NCBI GenBank assembly: GCA_945900785.1
Contig: CAMDJM010000026.1
Coordinates: 1-58,564 of the forward strand
From: Akkermansia muciniphila
Lineage (GTDB): Bacteria; Verrucomicrobiota; Verrucomicrobiia; Verrucomicrobiales; V1-33
Reading direction: 5' to 3'
Length of the DNA: 58,564 nucleotides
The number at the start of each line of letters is the position of its first letter. The first letter of the stretch is position 1. The notes beneath the pieces are model-generated. The model did not search any database. It was not told the DNA's origin and worked only from the letters and a program-made list of their open reading frames with translations. Positions 1 through 9,553 of the stretch are shown in pieces. The translations under genes were made by a program, and so were the position numbers.

Positions 1-12
1 ACGGGGTCAGGC

Positions 13-32
13 CCCTTCCGATGAAGGAAGGG
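13..32. terminator. Short perfect hairpin at the left edge
   Basis: Seven-base arms (13-19 and 26-32) around a six-base loop. It could be a secondary terminator for the minus-strand TonB receptor gene or belong to a gene outside the window. There is no adjacent T-run. No gene was recognised in 1-222. Confidence 0.3.
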
Positions 33-73
33 ACCTGCCACCAAGGGTCCACTCGCGGGGGCTGCAGCCATGC

Positions 74-106
74 TAAAAAACGGAATGACCGGGGTTGAGT
101 CCGGTC
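74..106 (-). terminator. Intrinsic terminator of the TonB receptor gene
   Basis: On the minus strand a six-base-pair stem (101-106 with 87-92, GC-rich, eight-base loop) is followed by a run of six T (complement of 75-80). It lies about 115 bases beyond the receptor stop codon, as expected for a rho-independent terminator. Confidence 0.5.
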
Positions 107-222
107 TCACCATTGGTTTGGCGGCCTACACTCCGGCGCAAGGACACGCGTGGTATCGTGCCGGAGGTCACGCCGTGCAACAGAGTTACTCCCCGTCCCC
201 AGCGGCAACGCCGGTTCTTTGC

Positions 223-2355
223 TCAAAAGGAAGCCTGCATGCCCACCGCGATGCCACGGCCCTCCATGGGGGCGATGTCCTTCAGGAATGACGTGTGCAG
301 CCTTGCCTCCTCATCCAGGAGATTGGTGCCCCTGGCAAACAACTCCACCGTCACCGGTCCCTCCATCAACTGATAACTCAAGCCGGCATTCAGCAGGAAA
401 AAGGAATCCGTAGGCAACTCCCCCTCCGCCGTCCGGCTTTGGGCGGCGGAGTATTGCCCCTCCAGGCGTGCCGTGAAGCGCTCATAGCCAAAAACCAGCG
501 CCGCCGAAGTCCGGAAGGGCGGGATCCTCGGCAAGGACCCACCCTCGCCCCGCAGGCGGGAGTAAACATAGTCCGCCTTCCACTCCAAATCGAGACGCGA
601 CCCTGAGCGAGGTGCTGGCGCGGCCGCGGCAGAGCTTTTGCCAGCCGGCGATTTTCCGGTGGACTCAGCGGGGGCTTCTGCCGGAGCCAGCAAATGGAAC
701 GTTGCCTCCAACTCACCTCCCATCAAATCAACGTCCACCGCCCGGTAGGCATAAACCGGCAAGTCCGCAACCTCCCCATCCCCGCCAAAGGAAAAGGAGT
801 TCCCTGTGGGAAACAATCCGATGAAATCGTTAAACCGGCTATAAAAAGCATTCACGCTTCCCGTCAAAAAACCTGACGTTTTCCGCAGTGAAAGATCCAG
901 CCCCATCGGGCGTTCCATCCCCAGCTCCGCATCCCCACGCTCGTAGGCCCCCGTCGCGAGATGCGGGCCCTCGGCCAACAGCTCAACATAGGTAGGCGGG
1001 CGCTGGGTAAAAGCCGCGTGCAGCGCCACTTGATAGTCCTCCGGCAGACTCCACACCACTCCGGCCGAGCCACTGAGCCCACCAAAGCTCAAGTCCTGTC
1101 CCGGGCCGAACCCGTCATTGGCCCCGCTCTTCACCTGGGTGTGATCATACCGCAGGCTGCCTTCCCATCTGACATTGCCTGACTTCACCTCCTCAAACAG
1201 AAAAATCGCATGGCTGGCCGTCTCCACCGGCGGCAAAAACGCCTCCTCCCCCAGCGCTGAAAAATCACTGTGCGTGGTTTGATAGCCGATCAATCCTTCA
1301 AAGGGCCCCAGAGGCTCGTGTTCCAGTTCCAGCCGGCCATCGTAGCCCTTGATTTTAAACACTGTGCCAGCCTCCCGCCCTTCGAACTCCGTGTGGGCAT
1401 AATCCGAGTAACCAAAACTGTATTTGATCTGTTTCACTCCAGCCACCGGCCCGTAAAAGGCCCCGCGCCCATTCCAACTCTCCTGATCCAGACCGATGGT
1501 CACCGACTCCTCCGCCACCGTGCCGTAGTTGCTGTTTAAAAACGAACGCGAAACGCCGAAGAAGCCGGCATTCCACAGCCACGAGGCGCCGACCGATCCT
1601 CCCTCACTTTCCGAAAAACTATTCGGCAAATGCCCCGCCTGTTCCCTGCCCTCTTCCAGCGGCACCAACTTTTGCAGCCGCGCGCTGCGGGCCTGCCCCG
1701 GGATCCTCACATCCTCTGTCTCCCTGCGGAATCCATCCATATGCAACACCACGGGCCCCAGTCCCAGATCCAGCATCCCTGCCCCTGACCATAAATCCGA
1801 TCCGCTGCCATAACGGCTGTCCAGCTTGCCCCGCACCGGCCAGCCGCCCAACCCCGGCTCCACCTTCGACTCCGGGATCCGTCCATCCAGCACATTCACC
1901 ACCCCACCCACCCCATTGGGCCCATACAACAGCGAGGCCGGTCCCCGCACCACCTCCACTTTATCCATCAGCAGGGGATCCACCGTCACCGCATGATCCG
2001 GACTCACATTGGATACATCCAGCAGATTCACCTTATTGTTCAAAATCCGGATCCTATCCTCTCCCAGCCCGCGGATCACCGGACGGCCCGCCGCCGGGGC
2101 AAAGCCACTCGACGCCACCCCCGGCAATTTGGATAGCGTGTCCCCCAGCGAAGCCTGCCCTGATTCCCTCAAGGCCTGTCCCTCCAATACCGACACCGGC
2201 TGGGCCTGTTCAAACAAAGTCCGGCCCAAAGCCGTGGACTCAATCACCATCGGCTCCAACGCTGTCGCCGGTTCCTGCGCCTGAGTGCAAGGCACTGGCA
2301 AAGCCATAACAATAAAACAAGGGATGGGACGGATCAATCTGGCTGAAATTTTCAT
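223..2355 (-). CDS. TonB-dependent outer-membrane receptor, ZnuD-like
   Basis: A 710-residue receptor for TonB-powered uptake across the outer membrane. The ATG at 2355 is preferred over upstream starts because it begins a signal peptide (MKISARLIRPIPCF, then a hydrophobic stretch ending near TQAQ) and has AAGGGG upstream. The plug domain (about residues 40-170) contains PVIRGLGEDRIRILNN, then SPDHAVTVDPLL and VEVVRGPASLLYGPNGVGG. This wording is typical of the ZnuD/metal-receptor subgroup of TonB receptors. The rest reads as a beta-barrel with an aromatic C-terminus (ASF). It is divergent from metG with a 163-base gap containing a small palindrome. A metal substrate is inferred from plug similarity only. 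Confidence 0.85.
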   Translation of the reverse strand: MKISARLIRPIPCFIVMALPVPCTQAQEPATALEPMVIESTALGRTLFEQAQPVSVLEGQALRESGQASLGDTLSKLPGVASSGFAPAAGRPVIRGLGEDRIRILNNKVNLLDVSNVSPDHAVTVDPLLMDKVEVVRGPASLLYGPNGVGGVVNVLDGRIPESKVEPGLGGWPVRGKLDSRYGSGSDLWSGAGMLDLGLGPVVLHMDGFRRETEDVRIPGQARSARLQKLVPLEEGREQAGHLPNSFSESEGGSVGASWLWNAGFFGVSRSFLNSNYGTVAEESVTIGLDQESWNGRGAFYGPVAGVKQIKYSFGYSDYAHTEFEGREAGTVFKIKGYDGRLELEHEPLGPFEGLIGYQTTHSDFSALGEEAFLPPVETASHAIFLFEEVKSGNVRWEGSLRYDHTQVKSGANDGFGPGQDLSFGGLSGSAGVVWSLPEDYQVALHAAFTQRPPTYVELLAEGPHLATGAYERGDAELGMERPMGLDLSLRKTSGFLTGSVNAFYSRFNDFIGLFPTGNSFSFGGDGEVADLPVYAYRAVDVDLMGGELEATFHLLAPAEAPAESTGKSPAGKSSAAAAPAPRSGSRLDLEWKADYVYSRLRGEGGSLPRIPPFRTSAALVFGYERFTARLEGQYSAAQSRTAEGELPTDSFFLLNAGLSYQLMEGPVTVELFARGTNLLDEEARLHTSFLKDIAPMEGRGIAVGMQASF

Positions 2356-2385
2356 ACGATGGACCCCTTCGCTAAGGCAAGTAAA

Positions 2386-2397
2386 TTGCAAATGCAA
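2386..2397. promoter_or_regulatory. Possible metalloregulator operator upstream of the TonB receptor
   Basis: A small palindrome (TTGCA-AA-TGCAA) lies in an A/T-rich patch 31 bases upstream of the receptor start, in the intergenic region shared with metG. The A/T-rich dyad and its position suit a Fur/Zur-type site, but it matches no consensus I can cite exactly. Confidence 0.2.
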
Positions 2398-2518
2398 AAT
2401 AAAGGCGATTAATTCAAACCGAATCGCCCCTGTTTTCTCCCCCTTCCAATGGAACCTCAGCCTGGTATGCAAAACCTTTCCCGATTGCCCGGACCTGTCA
2501 TCCGGCCATCCTATCGCC

Positions 2519-4102
2519 ATGTCCCAGCCCCTTTTCATAACGACCGCCATCGACTACACCAATGGTGCCCCGCACATCGGCCACGCCTATGAAAAGGTGC
2601 TCGCTGACGCCATCACCCGCTTCCAGCGGCTCGCCGGGCAGAGTGTTTATTTCCTCACCGGGGTGGACCAGCATGGGCAAAAAGTCCAGCAAACCGCCGA
2701 AAAAGCCGGCGTCACCCCGCAGGTTTACGTCGACGAAATCACCCAAAAATTCCTCGCCCTCTGGCAACGCCTGGATGTCCAATACGACGGCTGGGCCGCC
2801 ACCACCGACCCACGCCACACCGCCATCGTCCAGTCCCTCCTCCAGCAGCTCCAAGATGCCGGCCAACTTTACAAAAAGAACACCCGCCGCTTCTACAGCA
2901 CCCGCCAGGAGCAGGACCTCACGGACAAGGACCGTGATGCCTCCGGCAACTTCGGTCCGGAATGGGGCGAAGTCCTCGAACTCGACGAGGAAAACTGGTA
3001 TTTCAGATTAACCGAACATCTTCCCTGGCTGCGCCGCTACCTGCAATCCCACCCGGACGCTGTCTTCCCCGCCAACCGCCTCTCCCAACTCCTCAACGCC
3101 GTGGAGGGCGAAGGCATGGACCTTTGCATCTCGCGGCCCAAAAAGCGCCTCACCTGGGGCATCGAACTGCCCTTTGACCGCGACTACGTCACCTACGTGT
3201 GGTTCGACGCCCTGACAAACTACATCAGCTTCGCCGGCTTCCGCGATGCCTCCCCCGCCACCAGCGGCCTCCCTGACTTTTCGAAAACCTGGCAGGGGGC
3301 CGATGCCGTCCATGTGATCGGCAAGGACATCCTCATCCCCGCCCATGGCATCTACTGGCCCATCATGCTGCACGCCTGCGGTTTCCCGGACAGCGATATC
3401 CCCCGCCTCCTCGTCCACGGCTGGTGGAATGCCCGTGGTGAAAAAATGAGCAAGAGCCTTGGAAACGTCATTGATCCCAACGCCATCGCCGACACCATCG
3501 GCACGGATGCCCTGCGCTATTTCCTCCTCTCTGAAATCGCCACCGGTCAGGACAGTGATATGAGCGATGAGCGCGTCATCTTCCGCAATAACAAGGAACT
3601 GGCCGACATCCTCGGCAATCTGTTGAACCGCACCCTGAGCATGGCACGTAATCCTAAATACCTTGGAGGAGTGCTGCGGCACACAGACTTCGACTCCGAA
3701 GCCCACACCGCCCTGCGGGCCAAGGTCACCGCCCTGCCCGCTGCCGCTGCGGAATACATGAAAACCTGGCAGATCCAGAAAGTGTTGTCGGATGTGATCG
3801 ACACCGCCCGTCAAGCCAACGAATTCATCGACCAGACTGCGCCATTCAAGCTCGCCAAAGATCCTGCCAATGCCGATCAGGTCGCCAGCATCATAGGGCA
3901 TATCGCCGAAGCCATGGCCCACCTCAGCGTGCTGCTCAGCCCTGTCATGCCCGCCGCCGCTGCCAAAATGCAGCAACAACTCGGCTGGACCCCGCCTGCC
4001 GGTTTCAAGCTGGCAGACCTTACCTGGGGCCTCCTGCCGGATGGTCATCCTCTGGGAGAACCCTCGCCGATTTTCCCCAAAATCCTTCCACCCGCCGCCT
4101 AG
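2519..4102 (+). CDS. metG: Methionyl-tRNA synthetase
   Basis: A 527-residue class I aminoacyl-tRNA synthetase that charges tRNA-Met in the cytoplasm. The start at 2519 places MSQPLFITTAIDYTNG directly before the HIGH signature (residues 19-22); an upstream in-frame extension does not resemble the family. The KMSKS loop is at residues 309-313, followed by an alpha-helical anticodon-binding region. The connective region after the catalytic half-domain has no cysteines, so the zinc knuckles of other MetRS types are absent, and there is no C-terminal EMAP-II-like tRNA-binding domain. Both are known variants. vsr starts 34 bases downstream. Confidence 0.95.
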   Translation: MSQPLFITTAIDYTNGAPHIGHAYEKVLADAITRFQRLAGQSVYFLTGVDQHGQKVQQTAEKAGVTPQVYVDEITQKFLALWQRLDVQYDGWAATTDPRHTAIVQSLLQQLQDAGQLYKKNTRRFYSTRQEQDLTDKDRDASGNFGPEWGEVLELDEENWYFRLTEHLPWLRRYLQSHPDAVFPANRLSQLLNAVEGEGMDLCISRPKKRLTWGIELPFDRDYVTYVWFDALTNYISFAGFRDASPATSGLPDFSKTWQGADAVHVIGKDILIPAHGIYWPIMLHACGFPDSDIPRLLVHGWWNARGEKMSKSLGNVIDPNAIADTIGTDALRYFLLSEIATGQDSDMSDERVIFRNNKELADILGNLLNRTLSMARNPKYLGGVLRHTDFDSEAHTALRAKVTALPAAAAEYMKTWQIQKVLSDVIDTARQANEFIDQTAPFKLAKDPANADQVASIIGHIAEAMAHLSVLLSPVMPAAAAKMQQQLGWTPPAGFKLADLTWGLLPDGHPLGEPSPIFPKILPPAA

Positions 4103-4136
4103 CGCCGTCCTCAGGCCTCCCTGCCGCTCCGCTCCC

Positions 4137-4595
4137 ATGTCCGAAATCCCGTCATCGGGCCGCGACCGGCTCACCCCAGAGGCCCGTTCCCGGAACATGG
4201 CGCGGATCCACAGCCACGACACCAAGCCCGAAAAAATCGTCCGCCAACTCGTCACGGCGCTGGGCTTGCGTTACCGCCTGCAGCGCCGCGATTTGCCAGG
4301 AAAGCCCGACCTCGTCTTCGGCCCCAGGCGCACGGTGCTGTTTGTGCATGGCTGCTTTTGGCACCAGCATGCCAGTTGCCCGGCCGGGCGCATCCCCACG
4401 GCGAACCGCGCCTTTTGGGAGGCCAAGCTCCAGCGCAACACCCAGCGCGATGCCGAAAACAAAAACAGCCTGCGCCGGCTCGGCTGGCGGGTTCTCACCG
4501 TTTGGGAATGCGAAACCAAAAATCCCGGACGCCTGCAACGCCGCCTCACCCGACTGCTCCCCGCCAGCGGTTTGGAAAAGACCAGGGCCGGCTGA
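4137..4595 (+). CDS. vsr: Very short patch repair endonuclease (Vsr)
   Basis: A 152-residue DNA mismatch endonuclease. Vsr enzymes nick 5' of T in T:G mismatches arising from 5-methylcytosine deamination. Family features are clear: N-terminal LTPEARSRNMARI, D-T-K-P-E near residue 30, the catalytic Asp in KPDLVF (about D58), then FVHGCFWHQHASC, which carries the catalytic and structural His and Cys residues, and WEAKLQRN. The length fits the family. The start at 4137 lies 34 bases after metG and the sulfatase follows 34 bases later, so the three may be cotranscribed. No Dcm-type cytosine methyltransferase is visible in the window. Confidence 0.93.
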   Translation: MSEIPSSGRDRLTPEARSRNMARIHSHDTKPEKIVRQLVTALGLRYRLQRRDLPGKPDLVFGPRRTVLFVHGCFWHQHASCPAGRIPTANRAFWEAKLQRNTQRDAENKNSLRRLGWRVLTVWECETKNPGRLQRRLTRLLPASGLEKTRAG

Positions 4596-4629
4596 CGTTT
4601 CTCCCGGGTCCCTCCCTCCCCCAACCACA

Positions 4630-6024
4630 ATGACCCGCCTGACTATTCTCGCCCTTCTGACCCTCCTGGGTATGTGTGCCCCCAAGGCCCATGGGCTGGA
4701 TCCCACCCGCCCGAATATCATCTTCATGCTTATTGATGATCTAGGCAGTTCCGACCTCGGCTGCTACGGCAGCACCTTCCACGAAACACCGCACCTTGAT
4801 CAGATGGCCGAACAGGGCATGCGATTCACCGCCGCCTATTCCGCCTGCACCGTCTGCTCCCCCACCCGGGCCAGCCTCCTCACCGGACAATACCCCGCCC
4901 GGCTGCACCTCACCGACTGGATCGCCGGATCCAGGCGCCCCTTCGCCCCGCTCAAGGTCCCGGACTGGACCCAACAACTTTCTCCTAACATCCCCAATCT
5001 CGCCCAGGCGCTCAAAGCCCGGGGCTACACCAGCGCCAGCATTGGAAAGTGGCACCTCGGCCCACCTGCCTGCTGGCCGGAGCAGCAGGGCTTTGATCAA
5101 AACATCGGCGGTTACGACCGGGGCCAGCCCCCCAGCTACTTTTCACCCTGGAAAATCCCTACCCTCAGCGAAGGCCCAAAGGACCAGTTCCTCACCGAAC
5201 GACTCACTTCCGAAGCGGTCAAATTTATCACGGATAACCGCGAGAGGCCTTTTTTCCTCTATCTTCCCCACTACGCCGTCCACACCCCGCTCATGAGCAA
5301 ACCGGAAGTCCTCGCCAAATACCAGGCCAAAGCCAAACTGAACCCCGATGCCCCGCAGCATAACGCCGTCTATGCCGGCCTGCTGGAAAGTGTGGATGAC
5401 AGCGTGGGCCAGATCATGACCACGCTGGACGAACTCCAACTCAGCTCCAACACACTCATTATCTTCACCTCTGACAATGGCGGACTCCTCGGCTCCACCG
5501 CCAATCCCCCTTTCCGGGCCGGTAAAGGCTCCGCCTACGAAGGCGGCGTGCGCATCCCCCTCATTCTCCGCTGGCCTGGCACGATCCAGCCAGGCACCAC
5601 CTGTCCCACCCCTGTGATCACTCCTGACTTCTATCCCACCCTCCTTGCCATCAGCGGAGCCACTCCGCGCCGCCCCTCGCCGGTCGATGGGGAAAACCTC
5701 CTGCCGCTCCTCAAGCAGAGCGGGCCTCTCCAACGTGATACCCTCTACTGGCACTACCCCCACTATCATCCCGGTGGTGCCACCCCCTACAGCGCCCTGC
5801 GCCAAGGCGACTGGCGTCTCATTGAGTTCCATGAAGATCACCACCTCGAACTCTATAACCTGAAAACCGACACCGCCGAAGCCAACGATCTGGCCACCGC
5901 CCTGCCCGAAACCGCTGCCACCCTCCAACGCAAACTCCACGCCTGGCTCAAGGAAACCGGAGCCCAGCTCCCCATCCCGAATCCACAGGCCGATGCCGCC
6001 CGGGACCTGGGCGGAAAACGCTAG
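4630..6024 (+). CDS. Secreted sulfatase (arylsulfatase family)
   Basis: A 464-residue sulfatase that would hydrolyse sulfate esters, probably on polysaccharides, outside the cytoplasm. The N-terminus (MTRLTILALLTLLGMCAPKAHG) is a signal peptide and decides the start. RPNIIFMLIDDLGSSDLGCYG supplies the metal-binding aspartates, and CSPTR at about residues 76-80 is the sulfatase signature whose Cys must be converted to formylglycine. GKWHLG and FTSDNGG are further conserved blocks. A formylglycine-generating enzyme candidate is encoded at 12222-13262. Substrate unknown. Confidence 0.92.
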   Translation: MTRLTILALLTLLGMCAPKAHGLDPTRPNIIFMLIDDLGSSDLGCYGSTFHETPHLDQMAEQGMRFTAAYSACTVCSPTRASLLTGQYPARLHLTDWIAGSRRPFAPLKVPDWTQQLSPNIPNLAQALKARGYTSASIGKWHLGPPACWPEQQGFDQNIGGYDRGQPPSYFSPWKIPTLSEGPKDQFLTERLTSEAVKFITDNRERPFFLYLPHYAVHTPLMSKPEVLAKYQAKAKLNPDAPQHNAVYAGLLESVDDSVGQIMTTLDELQLSSNTLIIFTSDNGGLLGSTANPPFRAGKGSAYEGGVRIPLILRWPGTIQPGTTCPTPVITPDFYPTLLAISGATPRRPSPVDGENLLPLLKQSGPLQRDTLYWHYPHYHPGGATPYSALRQGDWRLIEFHEDHHLELYNLKTDTAEANDLATALPETAATLQRKLHAWLKETGAQLPIPNPQADAARDLGGKR

Positions 6025-6083
6025 GACAGGGAGTCCCTGCCTGAAGGCCCGGCCTGGGCTGCTGGTTGGGAAAACCCCTCCGC

Positions 6084-6108
6084 CTGGTATCTACCAGCCG
6101 TCTTTTTT
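6084..6108 (+). terminator. Weak terminator after the sulfatase gene
   Basis: A five-base-pair stem (CTGGT/ACCAG, four-base loop) is followed four bases later by TCTTTTTT. It lies between the convergent sulfatase and PIN-TRAM genes. The stem is short. Confidence 0.4.
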
Positions 6109-6129
6109 ATTACCGCCGGGGCTCTGTTC

Positions 6130-7206
6130 CTAGCGCCGCCTTGCAGAGGTGGTGAGCTCAGCGGGCACCTTGATGGATTTCAGCTCGGCAAAGATGAGGC
6201 GTCCCGCGCTGGTTTGGAGGGAGGAACTGACCACGGCCAGGGCCGTCATGCCCAGTTTATCCTTGGCGTGATTCACCACGATCATGGTGCCATCCGGCAG
6301 ATAACCGACTGCCTGGTGCTCATCCTTGCCTTCCTTCACCAGCACCAGTTCAATTTCATCCCCCACGTTCAGGGTCGGCCGCATCGCGGTGGCCAGTTGA
6401 TTCAAATTCAAGACCGGCAGGCCCTGCAATTGGGCCACGCGGCCGAGGTTGCCATCATTGGTCAGGAGCCGGGCATCAAGGGATTTGCCCAGTTGGATCA
6501 GTTTGGTATCCACCAGCTTCTCCTGCGGCTGGTAGTCATCGTGGATGGTAACGCTGAGGCTGGGCGTGCGCTTCAATTGCTCCAGGCATTCCAAGCCGCG
6601 GCGGCCGCGGTCGCGCTTGACCGGATCACTCGCATCCGCAAGGACATGCAGCTCATCCAGCACAAAACGGGGGATGATCAGGGTGCCTCCGAGAAATCCC
6701 GTGGCACAGATGCCAGGCAGTCTGCCGTCGATGATGATATTGGTATCCACCAGCAGGGGCTGCTGGATCACGCCTTCATTCCGGAAGCGCACATAGGGAA
6801 TGATCAGGGAGAATTCCTGACGGTTGCTGCGCAGTGCCAGCACGATGCCGAGATAGCCCAGGGTCAGGTAAATCACCAGCGTCAGCACGCGGTCAAATTC
6901 ATCCGCACTGCCCCACTGCGGCGGGAACAGGCTCTGCGCCCATGGCACGCGGGTCAGCAGCCAGGCGCAGAAGACCCCAGTCATGAGCCCGAAAGTGCCT
7001 GATCCGAAGCTGCGGATGGTCATGTCCTTCAACAACATGTCCGCCCCTACCACGATCCCTCCAAAAACTGCCCCCAGCAGCACTCCACTCAGGCGGCCCA
7101 GCCCATCCAGCCCGGACATACCGAAAAAATACCCCAGCAGGAGGCAGGTTACGATGAAAATAATACGGACGACAGGGATGGCGGAACGCGCAGGCATGGA
7201 ACGCAT
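6130..7206 (-). CDS. PIN-TRAM membrane protein (YacL-like)
   Basis: A 358-residue protein with several N-terminal membrane segments (about residues 8-130) including a glycine-rich LSGVLLGAVFGGIVVGAD. A cytoplasmic PIN nuclease domain follows, with LLVDTNIIIDGRL (acidic residue), FVLDELHVLAD and LTNDGNLGRVA. A C-terminal TRAM domain starts near GDEIELVLVKEG. This matches the YacL/PRC-barrel-like PIN-TRAM family of Gram-positive and PVC bacteria, whose targets are unknown. The start is ambiguous between ATG 7206 and ATG 7197; upstream in-frame residues do not look coding. It converges on the sulfatase gene. Confidence 0.85.
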   Translation of the reverse strand: MRSMPARSAIPVVRIIFIVTCLLLGYFFGMSGLDGLGRLSGVLLGAVFGGIVVGADMLLKDMTIRSFGSGTFGLMTGVFCAWLLTRVPWAQSLFPPQWGSADEFDRVLTLVIYLTLGYLGIVLALRSNRQEFSLIIPYVRFRNEGVIQQPLLVDTNIIIDGRLPGICATGFLGGTLIIPRFVLDELHVLADASDPVKRDRGRRGLECLEQLKRTPSLSVTIHDDYQPQEKLVDTKLIQLGKSLDARLLTNDGNLGRVAQLQGLPVLNLNQLATAMRPTLNVGDEIELVLVKEGKDEHQAVGYLPDGTMIVVNHAKDKLGMTALAVVSSSLQTSAGRLIFAELKSIKVPAELTTSARRR

Positions 7207-7436
7207 TCTAGGCACGCGGGCCCCGGCTGTCAGCCGCAGAATTGCGCTTGGGTGTGGCGAAGCGGGAGCAGACTCCGGCTCCCCATCAGCAATACCAGCA
7301 GCCACGTTTCCTGACGCGGTAACCAGGATTTCCCAGGATTTGATAGTGAAATTGACCGCAGGATTTTGCGGGAAACTTCTGCGGCCGGTGCTGTGGGATT
7401 CACCACTCTCAATCTGGACGCGCATCGTGACCCCGT

Positions 7437-8336
7437 TTAGAATTCGCGGTGGAGCAGGTGGCCCGCCAGCTCCCCGAGACGGCGGGAGGCGGGACCGAAA
7501 TGCCGGAGGGCGGCGCGGGCTTCATCTGTCAGGCGCGCGGCTTCCGCGCGGGAGGCCTCCAGCCCCAGCAGGGCAGGGTAGGTGCTTTTCCCGGCAGCCT
7601 CGTCCTTGCCGGCGGTTTTGCCCAGCTTTTCGCTGCTTTGGGTGACATCCAGGATGTCATCAATGACCTGGAAGGCCAGGCCGGTGGCGTGTCCAAAAAC
7701 CGTGAGGTCGGCCAACTGTGAGGCGGAAGCGCCGGCGATCATGGCACCGAGGCGGAGACTGCTGGTGAGGAGGGCGGCGGTTTTTCCTTCGTGGATGAGG
7801 CGGAGTTCATCAAAAGTCAGGGTCCTGCCCTCGCCTTCAAGGTCCCGCACCTGGCCGGCGATGAGATACAGGCTGCCTGCGGTGACGGCCAGTTCCTTCA
7901 CCAGATCTGCCGCGCTGTAGCCCGGACCGGCGGGGGATTGCAGCAGGAGTTCAAAGGCCATGGGCTGCAGGGCATCCCCGGCGAGCACGGCGATGGCATC
8001 CCCATAGACCTTGTGGCAGGTCGGGCGGCCCCGGCGGAAATCATCGTCGTCCATGCAGGGCAGGTCATCATGGATCAGGGAATAGGTGTGAATGCATTCG
8101 ATGGCGCAAGCGGCCGGCAGGGCGGCTTCTGAATCCCCGCCGCAGGCCTCACAGGCGGCCAGCAGCAGGACCGGTCGAAGGCGTTTTCCACCAGCGAACA
8201 TGCTGTGGCGGATGGCGGCATGCAGGGTAGACGGAGGCGTGGCCGCAGAGGGCAGCAGGCGCTCGAGCGCCGCATCGATCCGGGCGGTTTGCTGGGAAAG
8301 GTAAGTGGAAAGGTCAGGCACGGGGAAGAAAAGCAC
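7437..8336 (-). CDS. ispA: Short-chain polyprenyl diphosphate synthase (farnesyl/geranylgeranyl type)
   Basis: A 299-residue trans-isoprenyl diphosphate synthase that condenses IPP onto allylic diphosphates. It contains GGKRLRPVL, the first aspartate-rich motif in the expanded bacterial form (DDLPCMDDDD, residues 90-99), GDALQPMAFELL, and the second motif FQVIDDILDV followed by KLGKTAGKDEAAGKSTYPAL, as in IspA enzymes. The start is a GTG at 8336. An exact chain length cannot be read from sequence. It diverges from the EamA permease, whose ATG lies about 195 bases away. Confidence 0.9.
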   Translation of the reverse strand: MLFFPVPDLSTYLSQQTARIDAALERLLPSAATPPSTLHAAIRHSMFAGGKRLRPVLLLAACEACGGDSEAALPAACAIECIHTYSLIHDDLPCMDDDDFRRGRPTCHKVYGDAIAVLAGDALQPMAFELLLQSPAGPGYSAADLVKELAVTAGSLYLIAGQVRDLEGEGRTLTFDELRLIHEGKTAALLTSSLRLGAMIAGASASQLADLTVFGHATGLAFQVIDDILDVTQSSEKLGKTAGKDEAAGKSTYPALLGLEASRAEAARLTDEARAALRHFGPASRRLGELAGHLLHREF

Positions 8337-8530
8337 TGGAGATGAAAACCATCGGAAATCCGTTGGCGGGAAAAGGAAGGGATGAACCTGCCTTTCTGGC
8401 CTGTAACCGGGCAGTGGGAAATGGAAAAATGAAGGAAGTGTTCATTTGCCATCGGCGATCCGCCCGGTGGCACCTGGAATCCGGGGATTTTGCGGCTGAC
8501 ACCGGCGGCTGGAGCGCTGTAGCATCCGAT

Positions 8531-9529
8531 ATGTCCCTCTATCCTGTCATTGAACCCGCCGTGCACCGGAGGGCCGTGTTTTGGCTGATCGCCGCCACGG
8601 CGGCCTGGGGGCTGAGCTTTCCTGTGCAAAAGATGTTGACTCTGGTGCAGCAGGAGTTGGTGCCAGCAGCGGGCACCTGGTTTCTGACGTCCTGGATCAT
8701 TTGTCTGCGCTCTCTCATGGCGGCAGTGGTGCTGCTGTGCTGGAAACCTGGGCTCCTGCGGGGCATGACCCGGGAGGAATGCCGTCAGGGCCTGCTCCTG
8801 GGCATGATCGGCGGCCTGGGGTTGATGCTGCAGGCAGATGGCCTGGCCTACACGGAGGCCTCCACGAGTGCGTTCATCACCCAGGCGTATTGCGTGACCT
8901 TGCCCGTGTGGCATTGCCTCTCCCGCCGCCAGGCTCCGACCTGGCAGTTGATCGCCAGCACGGTGATGGTGCTCTGGGGGATTTCGATCCTCTCCGGTTT
9001 TGACTGGCGGACCCTGCACATCGGGCGGGGGGAATTGGAGACGTTGGCGGCGGCCGGAGCGTTTACTTTCCAAATTATCCTGCTGGAACGTCCCCGTTAT
9101 CAAAAAAACCGCCCGATGCCGGTGACGCTGCTGATGTTTGTGGGTTTTGCGGCTTGGTCCGCTCCGGTTGCGGTGAGCAATGCGCCGCAGTTGGCGGACC
9201 TCTGGCAGGTGCTGGCGGCCCCTTCCGTGCTGGGCCTGCTCACGGTGCTGGCGCTGGCCTGCACGGTTTTTGCCTATGGGATCATGAACCTCTGGCAGCC
9301 CAAGGTCACGGCCACCGAAGCAGGCCTCATCTACTGCATCGAGCCGGTCTGTGCGGCGTTTTACGCCCTGTTCCTGCCAGGTCTGTTTTCCCTGTGGACG
9401 CAGGTCAGCTATGCCAATGAAGCGCTGACGCCGGTGCTCATCAGTGGCGGCCTGCTGATCACTCTGGCGAATGTCCTGCTGCAGCTGAAATTCACCAAAC
9501 CGCCGCCAGCGGTCACTGCGAATGGCTAA
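8531..9529 (+). CDS. EamA/DMT-superfamily permease
   Basis: A 332-residue inner-membrane protein with about ten hydrophobic segments in two EamA halves. The first half begins with ATAAWGLSFPVQK (near residue 20). The second ends with TVFAYGIMNLWQPKVTATEAGLIYCIEPVCAAFYA, a typical EamA terminal block. The start at 8531 is chosen because upstream in-frame residues are not hydrophobic or conserved. The family exports metabolites such as amino acids; the substrate cannot be inferred. folP begins 24 bases later, suggesting cotranscription. Confidence 0.87.
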   Translation: MSLYPVIEPAVHRRAVFWLIAATAAWGLSFPVQKMLTLVQQELVPAAGTWFLTSWIICLRSLMAAVVLLCWKPGLLRGMTREECRQGLLLGMIGGLGLMLQADGLAYTEASTSAFITQAYCVTLPVWHCLSRRQAPTWQLIASTVMVLWGISILSGFDWRTLHIGRGELETLAAAGAFTFQIILLERPRYQKNRPMPVTLLMFVGFAAWSAPVAVSNAPQLADLWQVLAAPSVLGLLTVLALACTVFAYGIMNLWQPKVTATEAGLIYCIEPVCAAFYALFLPGLFSLWTQVSYANEALTPVLISGGLLITLANVLLQLKFTKPPPAVTANG

Positions 9530-9553
9530 CCTCAAAGACCTGACCGCTTCCCC

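Noticed and set aside
3008..4255. Long minus-strand reading frame opposite metG
   Set aside because: It is the antisense of metG and vsr, with G/H-rich, non-family composition typical of GC-rich shadow frames.
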